Source: Synura sp. LO234KE
Lineage: Eukaryota > Sar > Synurophyceae > Synurales > Mallomonadaceae
DNA length: 14,886 bases
Assembly: GCA_015143735.1 (NCBI GenBank)
Contig: VKHC01000237.1
Location: forward strand, 1-14,886
Direction: 5' to 3'
Shown: in pieces, positions 1 to 10,872 of the stretch
Numbering within the stretch: the stretch's first letter is position 1
How the letters are laid out: each line of letters opens with the position of its first letter
The notes under the pieces: generated by a model
Seen by the model: only the letters and a program-made list of their open reading frames with translations
Database searches by the model: none
Told to the model about the DNA's origin: nothing
Made by a program: the position numbers and the translations under genes

Positions 1-143
1 TTAGCAACCGGGCTTAGTCACCGCTGTAGCGGTACGGCTATAATCGGACAATTGACGGGAGTTTAGCATCCGAGTTTTAGCAACCGGTCTAGCACCAGGC
101 TTAGACGGGGTATAGTCGGGGTCTAGCTATACGGCTATAGTCG
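1..143 (+). repeat. Diverged direct repeats at the left edge
   Basis: TTAGCAACCGG occurs at position 1 and again near 84. CGGCTATAATCGG near 36 recurs as CGGCTATAGTCGG near 131. The blocks keep their order, so an ancestral unit of roughly 85-95 bp seems duplicated and the array may continue beyond the window. Confidence 0.5.
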
Positions 144-177
144 GTGGACTTTTATACCACAGATGAGTGTCATGGTG

Positions 178-239
178 AAGAGTGATCGAAAATAGAAAAT
201 TAGAATTAGAATGACGGTCAAGAGTGATCGAAAATAGAA
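178..239 (+). repeat. Two-copy 42-bp tandem repeat
   Basis: AAGAGTGATCGAAAATAGAA is identical at 178-197 and 220-239, with weaker similarity just upstream of each copy. A short minus-strand open frame across it is not convincing. Confidence 0.75.
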
Positions 240-2190
240 TTTCCAACGTTTTTTTAAATAGGAAAAAACGGCTAAATACATGTTGTGGTGTTTACCACGA
301 AAGCAACGTCTTGTCCTGTATGTGTGGTCCATTATTTATCCTTTTTGTTCGCACATCTTTGAAGCGGATGACGGGGTAGCATGCTAACAGCTCTGGCGTT
401 GGAGAGGACTTGTGGGCAGTGGGCACTGGGCCCTCCTCGCGCTACGGGGTTTGCAACTTTGGTCAGCATGCGGGCTAACAATTTGTGAAATCACTTTTCA
501 TTTCCATAATTTGTTAGTACTTTAATTTGCCTGGCAATAGCAACGTATTTAAAGTGTCTGTAATTTTTGTTGTTATGGCTCCTAAAAGAAACAGTCAGTT
601 CATATGAATATGGTCGCAGCTGATTAAAACGAGAAATAGTGGCAGCACTTCAGCAGTAAGGTATCCCGATAGTGCCGACACGACACCCCGGAGGTTGAAA
701 AGGATTGCGTGATGATCAAAGGGTTCCAGCACAATTGGAGAGGCACCCACCAGCGTGGGTCGAATAGAAATAGAGGAAAGCTGGTGGCCTCCCAGGAGCG
801 CGCTGAATGTCCTAGAACTGCCCTGCCGAAGGGTCCCATCGAGGAAGAGGCAGCAGTGCTAAAAGCCGGTTGCCAGCACTGTAGATACGGGATTTCAGGT
901 TGATTCATGAGGGTCTTGGACCAGAAACCAGGAAAACTTCGCAAGCGTCTTTCAAAATAATTATCCTGCAAAGTGTTTCTAAAGAAAATTGTAGTAGATT
1001 TTCTTCAAAGAGAAAAAGAATAAATTCAGAAAGTTAATTCTATGCAGAATAGTTCGTGAATTATTCTATAGAGTCCTCCTAAAGCACTGCAACTAGAGTT
1101 TTTCCAATCTAATCCCAAGAAGAGCGACCGTAAATGAGTGCCGTAGAGGTCTTTCTTTGTTTGCAAATCCGTTAAAAGAATGTTACGGTTAAAAGAAACC
1201 TAACCCTAAGCAAGCACCATACTAGCGCGGTGCTAGGAACTAGACATGTAGGTAAAAGAGGATGCATCAATTATTTGTTAGCTATCAGCTAGTGAACCAC
1301 GCCATCGCAACATTTTGTGAATGATTCTTTTGTTGGGGGGGGATACGGTTGCAGCTCTCATATGTTCGACGATCTGCCATTACTACCTTGGTTGACTTTG
1401 CTATAGCCATCACGCTAATTTACTATAAGATTTTTGTGAAATGATGGTGGTGCGTGTAGTGGTGAGGAACTAGGACCTCGCTCTTCTCTCCCCCGCTACT
1501 GGTGGGCAGGGCCGGTAAACTACTAAAGCTTCTATCCTCTTGGTTGTGTCCTCGTAGGTTCTTTTTCGGATGTTAGACACAGTGATACAATTGCTGGTTT
1601 TGGTATTTGTTACAAGCAATCCACGACGAGCTCCCGCGAGAAGACCTTAAAACGACAATGCTGCAACAATCGACGAACTACCGGCTACTCGGGATGCGCA
1701 CCATAAATAAAAAATAGGAGAAGAAATGACCAGAAACAAACACATTACTAAAATTAAATTATAACAAGGCTAACGCCAATCGAATCATATCTTTTTGTTT
1801 TATTCCGTATCGACTACTTATTCCATACCTTATTGACACCCGAAAGTGCGAAAGCAATAGAGCGCATCTCACCCTACACATCAGATCTACCTCAAATCAA
1901 GGAAGTCGTCACCACCACCGCGCGAATCAACGTCACTTAGGAAGAGCATCTGTCCCCTTGAGCAACGAACGCACTATCTACATACATATTTAAGCTATCA
2001 TCAAGAGTCCGCCAACCATGTCACCACCCGGCTTCGCTTGACATGAAAACTACGAATATACGAATCACGTGAGTGAGGAAGCCTCAAGCGTGGCATTTCA
2101 ACCTCAACCATCTCTTACACTCTCCTCCCTACATTCGTAACTGAACATACAGCACGCGACGATCCTGACCGGTGTCACCGCACTATTACG
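240..2190. other. Intergenic region without a supportable gene
   Basis: No convincing exon was found on either strand. A plus-strand frame at 673-903 is open but matches nothing I know, and the opposite strand is open over the same bases (624-971). A perfect 10-bp palindrome TAGCATGCTA lies at 377-386. The right end, below 2190, should contain the 3' UTR of the acetyltransferase. Confidence 0.5.
1799..1804 (-). promoter_or_regulatory. Possible poly(A) signal for the acetyltransferase
   Basis: AATAAA on the minus strand, about 390 nt past the TAG stop. It is the nearest clear hexamer I noticed, but poly(A) signals are loosely conserved in protists, so this is a weak call. Confidence 0.2.
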
Positions 2191-5100
2191 CTACACTTCT
2201 TTGGATTCCGCCAACGAAGAGTAACTGTCAGATCCGCCATTATTGCCCCCATCCCCACCGCCACCGCTGGACTTTGAGTTACCACTCGCCGCGCTTCCCC
2301 TAGAGTACATTTCATTCATCATCGTCCTTCTTCTGTCATCCATCTGCTGTTGTTGCATCTGCTGGGACCTGTTAACCACACGACGTTATCAGAATAAAAG
2401 TAAAATGAAAAACAGAAGAAATATGATGTACTCTTCTTACCTGAAGTGCTCTTTTATCTCTTTGCACTTCAGCACTGAACACTTCTCCTTGACACAGTTA
2501 CGTGCGTGGCAAGTAAGTAAATGGTTAATTTTCTTGCATGCAGGACATCCTTTCTTGACTGTCACGGGGCACCGACTCTCATGCTTCAAGAATTCCTATG
2601 ACAAAATGAGTAACGAAAATACAATTCAGTGAAAAATTCCTGCGATAAATGAAGCAGGTGTGCAGTGGTTTACCTTCATCTTATGACAATTGACCTCGCA
2701 CTCTGTCTTAGTACAATTGGAAGCGTGAAGCAGCAGTTCGAGATGCAATTTCAGAGATTTCGCGCGTTGTTTACGTTCTTGGTCAGTTAATGTGCTCTGA
2801 ACGACTACTCCAGAAGACACATTGATTGGTTTCAGAGGATGAGGATGGGCCGTAGGATTCGCTCGGAAACATCCGTCACAGATGTCCAGGTCGCAAACCT
2901 CGCAATGGTGGCGATAACCGTGAAGAATATCTTGCTGACATGTGACACAAGCCGCCAAGAACTTAGGCGCGTCTGGATTATGTAAGTGGTAGAGGACCAT
3001 CATACTCGAGTGCTTGGCTCTTCGTAAACTGTCGAACTGGTAATGATTTCCTTGGCAGAGGTTGAGGAACGACTGCCTGGTCTCGAAATGCTCATTCTCT
3101 TGGGTCTCGTCCACATCCTCTGTGGAGTCTTTCACAGCCGCCACCGTCGCCTGTGATTGGCTTTCTCTCACTGAAGTCTGCGAAGATCCGCTCTGTTCCC
3201 CATCCCCTGCAGATGAGTTCCCCCGACTCATAACTGCGGAAGAAATCGAACCAATCGATGTCGCACTATTCTTATCTTTCGCTTCAATCGTACCACTGTC
3301 CTCCACTTCCGACCCGCCGACAGTCTTCGCCTCGCTCTTCACCGCCGTAGTAACAGAATCCACCTCCATTTTAATAGTAACCGAGTCCGATACAGGAGCT
3401 GCTTCCTCCGTCGATTCAGTCTTCACAACCCCGTCACCTTTCTCTTCTTTAATCTCCTTCGATTCCATCGCAGAACCGATGCTCGGTAAGCTTGCAGAAG
3501 GAGATGCCAGCGCTTCTTCTTGAAGTAGACGTGCCCGCTTCCTGCTCGACTCGGGATCGTCCGCTGCTGCCTCGTCTTCTATTTCCCTCTGACGCACAGC
3601 CGCGAAGTGCTGAGCGAACTCGTCCGGGTGAAGCTTCGCGACAAAGAAGGCCTCTTTCATCGGTTCTATAATCGAAGCCAACTTCGCCATGACTGGGTCC
3701 CTGTCAGCCTTCACCCCACCAGCGCTACGAGAAGCTCTCGTCCTTTTCGTCTTTGTCATCGACTTGCGCTTCTTTTTCCCAGCGCCGTCGCCCTCTTCGT
3801 TCTCCGCCACGACTTCATCGAGTAGAGCGGGGGGAGCACCTGCCTTACTCTCCAGATTCTTAATAATGACCTCCGCCTCATTGACCCAATAATCGCCCTC
3901 GAAATAAGGCAATGCCATGATATCACTTGCAGGATCCGCCAGGAACTCCTTGAACAAGTCTGTCATACTCACCACAATACCACGCTTCTCGCAAGTCTTT
4001 AACATATCTGCGTACCAGTGTCGTAAACGGTCGTCTTTCGGCGTTTTCTGTTCTTGTGGATGACAGTATAGAATGTAATCGTCCCCTCGCAACGGCGGAC
4101 AGGCCCAGATATGAGCGGTATGAAACCCGCGTAATTTTACGTACTCCAAATAGGCGATTAGAATCTCGTGGTAGACGAGGGTCCGGTATTGTCGCGGTCT
4201 GAAATAGTGCACAGAGTCTAAATACGAGATGTACACACGTCTCTGATTGGGCGGTGGACATTTGTGGCCGTACTCGTACACGTACATGCCGAATAAGATC
4301 ACGTCTTGTCCATCAATGGACTGGAATAATATGAGGCATTTGGTGCGACAAGGGAATTCAGATGGGTAGCCTTTGCCTTTGACACGCGCTAGCACCCCTT
4401 CGCGCACGTGTTGGAGCTTGTCAATGGACGCCACCTGACGAATGAATAGTGGCGGTGCTTGCTCCACCTTATCAAGAGGAATATCGAGCTTAGTCGCGGC
4501 TTCAGCGTAAGCGATTTGTAACCGTTCCTTAACCTTGGTCTCGATAAACTCTGATAATTTACATACGGGTAAGTCGGACGCTTGTGTCTTACGATTCGTT
4601 AACAGACTGTTATCGCCTTTCTTGCTCCTCTGAGATAGCACGCACGACGGACAGATGTAAGGTACGGCGGAATTGATGTTCCTTCGACCGTTAAAAAGTG
4701 TGCAGATCTGGTGTACCCATCGCTCACACAGATCGCACTGCACCCAAGGCTCCTCAGGATCGTCAGCGTGCTTTGTCTTCTTCAAGTCCTTCTTGTAAAT
4801 CACCACATCGGTCACCAACTGCTGATTTTCCTTCAACTCATTGTAACAGGGATTGCACCAGTGGTGGTTGTTATTCGGGGATGAAAAGAAGAACGCGTTT
4901 CTCCGAATTCTCTGTCCACCACAGCGACCATTACAATAGTACACCGGAGGTTCAAACTTCAAATTCGTTTCTCCGCACAGTAGGCAATTATCAATACAGT
5001 TCCTTTTCTCATCAATTTCCGCTTGGATTTGCGCCTTCAACTGTTTAAACTGAGCGTCAAACGACTTTTTGAAGTTTTTCGCACAGCAGTGCACTTCTAA

Positions 5101-8100
5101 ATGCTTGGGATTGTAGAGCATCGCGTTGTCATAGACCAGATGCACATCGCTCTCAAACTCGTCGATGGTGCGATAAGATCCCAAATCTATCTTCTTCCGA
5201 ATCGTACCCAAATCCATTGGGTTTCTCACGATCTCAAAATAGTCCGGGATGCGAAGCGCTACGGGATCCACGGGAGAGGAGAAAATATAGCCGTTGGGTT
5301 CGTTCATGAGCGTCTCGATCAGAGGAGTTATTTTATTCCTAACTAATTGGGGTGTCATGGCTTTGATATCCAACAAGCCGTTAATATGATCGTTGATCTG
5401 ATCGGACGTAAAACTGTATAGGTTGCAGGAGACTGGGTCAAGCTTATTATTCGACCGCTGCAAACTCATGCTCACGGCTGCTGTACTGGCCGCTTGGCTA
5501 TGGCTAGCGGCTTGCCCTTGACTGGTTCGATCATTATGGGTCGCGGCCACCGAAGTGGATGTATCCGAGGAGACCGTCTCTCTCTTCCTCTTCGATGATT
5601 GCGGTGGCGCCGTTGGTGGTGGTTCGATAGCCTCTGCTCCAACAGGGACCAAGCTGTGGCCAGACATGGAGTTCATCTGGTTGGGCGGAATGGAGTCGTT
5701 ACTCGAAATACCATGACCTCCTCCGCCAGAGGGGTGGGCGCCCGTGCCCCCTAACGTTTTAGACATCGTGAGTACTTGTCTGCTCCGGTCATAGTTTCTG
5801 CGAATGGCCTCTCGCACAGGCCCGCATACTGGACAATTGGCATCTTTACACTTCGAGTAGTGTGACAGGACATACCGCGAGGACACGCAATGTGCCACAC
5901 GACACTCCTGGTCCTTGCAATTCATGATATGTTTCCAAAGCTGTTTCATACTCCCACAATGAGGTGTGACGGAGCACCTGCCATTGTCATGAGGACACTT
6001 TGAAGCATGACGTAATAGTAGTAACCGCTGCTGCTGTTGCTTCAATACTTGTCTGCGATGTTCTTCCGTGTTTTGATTAGGTTGAGTTGGCCTTCCTCCT
6101 GCTCCACCCATCATTCCATTCGCCTGATTGTCGTCCAATAAGCTTCCGTTCAAAGCACTGTTCACGTCAAACCCATGCACTGTCTCTATCCCATTCCCTG
6201 AGTTACCATTGGAACCACTCAACCCCTGCATAGCAGTCGGTGGCGGCGGTGGAGGCGGAGGGAGACTGGCTGCCATCATGGGATTGATCTGTGACATCTG
6301 TATGAACTGCCTCGGGGTGGACGATGTATTCGATACAGAACCCGGCATCAAGTTACCTCCGATGCCAGTACCTAAACTAAAGTCGTTATTAGATCCCATG
6401 CCCCGGTCCATCGGAGACGGTACCATGGGTTGCATACCCGGAACCTCTATCGGGGCAGTGCCGGACAGGGCGTACATCCCCGTGCTAGACGGAGGACCGG
6501 ACAGTTGCCCTCCGTTCATCGCGTGGCCTAGGGCTTGCTGTTGGATCTGGTTCGGGGGAGGAGGGTACATGGACGCCCCAGATAAGAGATTGTCATGGCC
6601 GGTCATCTGATGGTAGCCTCCAGAAGGGACTTGGGAGTGGCCGCTCCCCGAGAGGGGCAATGCTCCAGAGGACATGGTAGGCATTCCTTGAGAAGCAGAG
6701 GCCGGAGCCTGGGACTGTACGACCGTTCCGCCGGGCAACGTGATCCTCTGTCGACCTCCAGAGGACCTCCCGCCCATCGACATCGCTAGCTGCTGCAGCC
6801 TCGCCTTCAGGGTTGCAGTCTCATTGTACTCTTCTAGAGAATTCGCGTTGTTGTACAACGCTTCTTCCAGTCGCTTAGCCATCTGCGGCAGTTTCTGATG
6901 CCATTCATCCGGGGCGTTGGGACGGCGTTGTTGCAGAAGATTCACGATCTTGTTTATCATAAGCTCGCGCTCCCCCGCGTCGCGAAGCCCGTGCCACGGC
7001 TTGCTCTGCACCGGTCTTGTGCCACCGAATGGCACCGATCCTTGGCCAGGCGGAGGCGCGGTCGGGGGGAGAGACATCCTCTGATGTTGCTGTTGTTGCT
7101 GCTGAAGCTGTTGCTGCTGAAGTTGGTGCTGTTGCTGTTGTTGAATTTGGTTCGGATTCTGGAGACCGGAAGTCATGTGACCGCTCATGCCCCCTTGCAT
7201 GTGACCACCCATCATCTGTTGCTGCATTCCTTGCGGTCCCCCGCTGCCCATATGCTGTTGCTGTTGCATCAGTAAGTTAGGTGTTAACTGCTGCTGTTGT
7301 TGTTGTTGTTGTTGCTGCTGCTGTGAATGCTGTTGCTGTTGCTGGTGTTGCAGGTGGTGAGCTTGTTGGATCTGATTCTGTTGCATAAGCATTCCATTGC
7401 CTGAATTACCTCCTCCACCCCCACTCACTCCCCCACTTCCACGCATACCAACCAGCAGCTGTTGAGACTGCTGACCAGCGATCCCAGAGGGGTTATTCCC
7501 CGACATCGCGTTGGACTGAGAGAGCAACATTTGTCTCCCGAAGTTCATGTCTTGATTCGGAGAAGCGCCCATCTGAGGCGGTCCGGGCCCCCCCACCATC
7601 GGTCCACTCGACATATTCAAGCCAGAGACGTTGTTCATTCCAGAAAGATTCTGCATACCGCCCATGGAAGTCTGACCTTGCATAGCACCGCCTGAGCTGT
7701 TTGGAGGGTAGGGTATAGTCAAGCCAGCCGACGACTGCTTGGGTTGCACTTGCACCTGAACTTGCACTTGATTTTGTGCTAGTGTGCGTACTTGGGATTG
7801 TTGAAGCATCAGATGCTGTTGCTGTTGTTGCTGCTGCGAGCCCTGGACACCGCCTCCGGATACAAAGCTCATGTTTCCCCCTCCCGCCATGTTCACTGAC
7901 GACTGGTTCATTCCCATTCTGTTCTGTTGCATCTGGGGCTGTGGAGGGGGCATGCTGTTCGTAGACTTTGATACTGCATGATTCTGCAGTAAATTTCCAC
8001 CCAGACCTGCCATCCCATTGCCTGTCGACATTATCATTATTATCGAAATATGTGATTGAGAGGAAATTTTGACAAATTGCGTTTACCTTGAGAAGAAAGG

Positions 8101-8739
8101 GTTGGCAAGCCGCTCAAATAAGGTTGATTCATTCCTCCTTGCGATTGTACTATTTGATTTTGATTCATTTGATTATATACATCCGTTCCAACAGAGGGTA
8201 TCATATTTTCAGGTAAAATATTTGCAACCTGTTGAACAGGCATTATCCCATTATGCTGGGGAATCGCTGGCAATGAAGCGCCATGAACCTGCTGCAAACT
8301 GGGATTTATGATAAAATTTGCTAAACAAAATATAAATAGATCATTAGGGACGGCAAATCATTCGACTTAAGAAATACCTGGACCGCCACCGTTGGACAAT
8401 AGATTATTATCTAAAGGGCGAGTAAAAAAATAATTAAGAGATTCAAAATTATAATTTAGTGCTTTTAAATCCGATCTTACCAGATAAACCGCTTCCACTG
8501 CTCCCAATACCAAGCAATGATCCTTGTGTAGATGATATTCCAGGAAGTGTTGATATAGTGCCTAAAATTTCAGTATAACAAGATCAGACACTGAAAATAC
8601 AAAGTAGTAGTCAGCTTTTATCACCATCTACTGATAGCTGGTTATTTTGGGGTATTTGTGAGAGAAAATGAGTACTGGAAGTAGATCCGCCGTTACGATT
8701 TACAACATCTTGATTCATTGATAATTTTATTGAATCCAT
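2191..8739 (-). CDS. p300/CBP-family histone acetyltransferase (KAT3), 7 coding exons, about 2047 aa
   Basis: Transcriptional co-activator that acetylates histone and factor lysines in the nucleus. Coding exons run 8739-8625, 8561-8481, 8410-8378, 8320-8087, 8021-2674, 2595-2441 and 2368-2191; they sum to 6144 nt with every phase matching. The ATG at 8739 directly follows an in-frame TGA. Approximate residues: Q/G/M/N-rich N terminus 1-490; KIX 495-570 (KPWHGL...NANSLEEY); TAZ1 807-895 (RHASKCPHDNGRC...CPVCGPV); bromodomain 1043-1150 with the acetyl-lysine Asn in LYNP at 1125; RING-like Cys cluster and PHD 1178-1290 (WVQCDLCERWVHQIC); HAT 1309-1543 with DSVHYFRP (D1423), IWACPP (W1460) and RHWYADML (Y1491), matching p300 catalytic and acetyl-CoA-binding positions; Lys/Arg-rich possible nuclear signal 1569-1588; ZZ from 1845; TAZ2 1895-1990. 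Domains and key residues all look intact, so it should be active. Family assignment is very secure; exon ends rest on GT-AG and phase only. Confidence 0.96.
2369..2673 (-). other. Two 3' introns of the acetyltransferase flanking a TAZ2 exon
   Basis: Intron 2596-2673 (78 nt) begins GTAAAC and ends CATAG; it falls between codons, after ...CHKMK. Intron 2369-2440 (72 nt) begins GTAAGA and ends AACAG, and splits an Arg codon as AG|G. The 155-nt exon between them (2441-2595) supplies the Cys/His pairs of TAZ2 (ESRCPV..., KKGCPACKK, CHARNCVKEKC). Without these splices the long frame ends in intron sequence at 2626 and TAZ2 is cut in half. The last exon (2191-2368) encodes a Q/M then G/S/N-rich tail of 58 residues ending in TAG. 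Confidence 0.9.
6238..6263 (-). repeat. Poly-Pro tract in the acetyltransferase
   Basis: GGCGGTGGAGGC-type plus-strand sequence encodes eight consecutive Pro residues (LPPPPPPPPTA) in the linker between KIX and TAZ1. It is a low-complexity linker with no domain of its own. Confidence 0.8.
7081..7147 (-). repeat. CAG/CAA-rich poly-Gln tract in the acetyltransferase
   Basis: CTG/TTG triplets on the plus strand encode Gln-rich runs with scattered His and Leu, just N-terminal to the KIX domain. Mixed CAG and CAA codons suggest an older, partly stabilised repeat. Such tracts are common in co-activator N termini. Confidence 0.85.
7252..7355 (-). repeat. Second poly-Gln tract with a 12-Gln run
   Basis: The purest part is 7288-7323, twelve uninterrupted Gln codons mixing CAG and CAA. 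It is flanked by shorter Gln runs broken by His, Met and Leu. Length variation between alleles is likely here. Confidence 0.88.
7744..7838 (-). repeat. Val-Gln repeat and short poly-Gln near the N terminus
   Basis: Hexamers resembling CAAGTG/CAGGTG encode alternating Gln-Val four times at about 7744-7772. A run of seven Gln codons lies at about 7815-7838. Both are inside the low-complexity N-terminal region of the acetyltransferase, outside any recognised domain. Confidence 0.75.
8022..8624 (-). other. Four 5' introns of the acetyltransferase, all phase 1
   Basis: Introns at 8562-8624 (63 nt, GTGATA...TTTTAG), 8411-8480 (70 nt, GTAAGA...CTTTAG), 8321-8377 (57 nt, GTATTT...GTTTAG) and 8022-8086 (65 nt, GTAAAC...GACAG). 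Each splits a codon after its first base, and the rejoined codons give Gly, Asp, Ala and Gly in one open frame. The exon at 8378-8410 is only 33 nt. The first donor (GTGATA) is the weakest; it is chosen because it alone keeps the frame from the ATG at 8739. Confidence 0.8.
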
Positions 8740-9420
8740 TCAATTGGAGCAATTATATCAATAATGACTGAATTAGCTCTCAAATTTATATTCAGATATA
8801 ATTCTGCCTTGTACTCTGAAACTTTAAATAATCCCTGGGAAAATAAGGTTTTAAAAACTTGGTCGCATTACAGCAAGTGTTATCCCATTACTCTGGGTTC
8901 CCCCACGACAACAATGTGTACTGTTTGGTTGTGAATTTTAATTATTGGAGTTATACCGTCTGATGTCATAGGCAAAATTCAATTGAAAATGACATCTCCT
9001 GCTTGAGTTCTGTTCAATCCCTGGAAGATTGACCAGCATCTAATCATGTAGTCTGAATTGAAGTTACATTAGTTGGTTTTATACCGTAACTAGTTTTAAG
9101 ACTCTGAAGTTTGGAATTATATTTTGAGTTCACGTGTTAATTCAGGTCAAGGCACCACCTTCTACTGTTACATTGAACGATTTTATTTTTCTAAATGAAG
9201 CGATATATTTTACTTATAAACATGGGTGAAGCGATATATTACTTTTTAACACATATGTATCAAATTCTGATAATTTTTTTAAACATATTACTTATTACTG
9301 AATGGAAAATAACTACGAATAATTATTTGCTGACTTTCTTTTTCCTATAAGAAGAACTTAAGTCGGAATAAGAAAACCTACCCGCTGGTTGTGGTATGGA
9401 ATAGAATTAATTACCGAAGT
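8740..9420 (-). promoter_or_regulatory. AT-rich upstream region of the acetyltransferase
   Basis: This should hold the promoter and 5' UTR of the minus-strand gene. No convincing TATA box or initiator could be fixed. The in-frame TGA immediately before the ATG shows that the coding frame does not extend contiguously into it. Confidence 0.45.
9196..9240 (+). repeat. 14-bp direct repeat upstream of the acetyltransferase
   Basis: TGAAGCGATATATT occurs at 9196-9209 and 9227-9240 (period 31), each followed by an ACTT-containing run. It lies about 460-500 bp upstream of the start codon in AT-rich DNA. It could be a paired protein-binding site or a small chance duplication. Confidence 0.6.
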
Positions 9421-10589
9421 TAGAGGATATTGACTATGCCAGGCACGACTTCGGTACTTCTCCAGACTACTTCAAATTTTGATATCATACTAGTACGAGT
9501 TCATTTTTCCTACTGGTCAAACATTCGTTTTCCATCTAACCTTCAGATTATCTTGCTTGAAAGACGACTCCCCAACACTCGCAAAACCTCCCACCGCGCC
9601 GCCAACACCTAAGCAGTCACAGCGATTCAGTGAGCCATTGTACCATATGTTGCCCGGCCGCTCACGCAGACGCATGTCATATTTTTACCCACCTCCTCAA
9701 AAATACGTACGACGCCAGCTATAATTTAAGAGTAAGAAGTATTCTCCTTTTCATCCCTTGTGTGTATGTATATTGTCATCCCTGCTTGAACTATCGCATC
9801 CTGCTGGTGTGTGATCATTCAGTGGAGGGACATACCACACGCATGCCGAGCATTGTACTCCACGACAACGAGCATTAAACTGCTTCACTGCCACCGTCGC
9901 CTGTTCTAGCCCCTCCTTAAGAATATTTGAAGTCAACAATTCCATCCTGACAAGCAAATGTGTCCTTGCTGCTCAAACCCTTCTCCGGCTCTTGGTTTGG
10001 TGCACTGATAATACGGGGCTGGAAAGCCGTGAAAGTGTTTCTTCCCACCACTAAGTCGTTCCCCAATTAACTGGGAGCGTTGTACAAGTGCGTAAGGGAT
10101 CTCTGGAGTCGATTCCATACGGCTCTCTTCACAATATCTTCTTCAGATGAGGGTTGCGATAAACAGTTTCCAACAAGAGGTTCAATTTATGCGCGATCAT
10201 GGACCCGGTACCATTTCGTCATGCTGGAGTGCGGAAGACACTCTGACTTGTGGGACATGAAGGAACCCACTGTCTCAGGGCGTTAAATATCAAGCAGCGG
10301 ACCTTCTTCAAAACTTTCGGGACTTATTGGAGCTTATCCCTTAGCAGAATGACCAACGATGAGGACTCTGACTGGGTACTGTGATATTTCATGTTAGTTT
10401 CTCACCGACTCCACCCCTCGTTGACGCAAGAATAGTCTCCACTTCGCGTCCACCTCCTTCAATCCCTGTGAGAACCGCTGCTTCGGACTATTTTACAGCC
10501 ACCGCTTCAGCGTGAGTTGCATTGGTTGTAGAGTTACACGGCGCTCCAGAAGACTGGTGTGAGGAGATTGCAGCCTGATAGACCTCTCT

Positions 10590-10800
10590 CACTATTCCCG
10601 AAAATCGAATAGTTAAATTGAGCTGTTTAAGGAATGAAACAAAAACAGACCAGAATGAGAGGACACCCCGCATCACTAACTAGTAACACTAACTACTTTC
10701 CAGGAACCAACTGGCAAGTCTCGTGACGGAGTGTAGAGATCCGAGTGGTGAATGTAATCGGACGAGGATCATTTTAGCTAGTCACAAAGACTATGTTCCC
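10590..10800 (+). repeat. Diverged direct repeat, copy 1
   Basis: Contains CCGAAAATCGAATAGTTA at about 10602, a purine-rich AAACAAAAACAGACCAGAATG stretch, and ACTGGCAAGTCTCGTGACGG at about 10710. The same blocks, in the same order with substitutions and small indels, recur about 610 bp downstream. Confidence 0.6.
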
Positions 10801-10872
10801 CGCTCCCGCCGGAAGTAGACATCTCAAAGTATAATTCCTATAAAAAATTCGACTAGATAACCAAGCACAATT

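Noticed and set aside
624-971. 115-codon minus-strand frame
   Set aside because: Cys/Trp/Phe-rich peptide with no domain, opposite another open frame; not convincing as a gene.
1198-1212. CCTAACCCTAA resembling telomeric CCCTAA units
   Set aside because: Fewer than two units in otherwise unrelated sequence; too short to call an interstitial telomere.
3062-3523. Long plus-strand frames inside the acetyltransferase, including 3062-3523 and 6128-6610
   Set aside because: Antisense shadows of strongly coding minus-strand sequence. Their Ser/Val or Gly/Pro content mirrors the real frame.
8764-8933. Plus-strand open frame of about 56 codons diverging from the acetyltransferase start
   Set aside because: Only 24 bp from the opposite start codon and with no recognisable domain. 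A phase-correct extension by a 54-nt intron is possible but has a weak donor. Likely chance in upstream DNA.
9553-9687. Minus-strand open frame starting MRLRERPGNIWYNG with a Gly/Val-rich middle
   Set aside because: About 54 codons, with an overlapping open frame on the other strand, no convincing splice sites and no family match.
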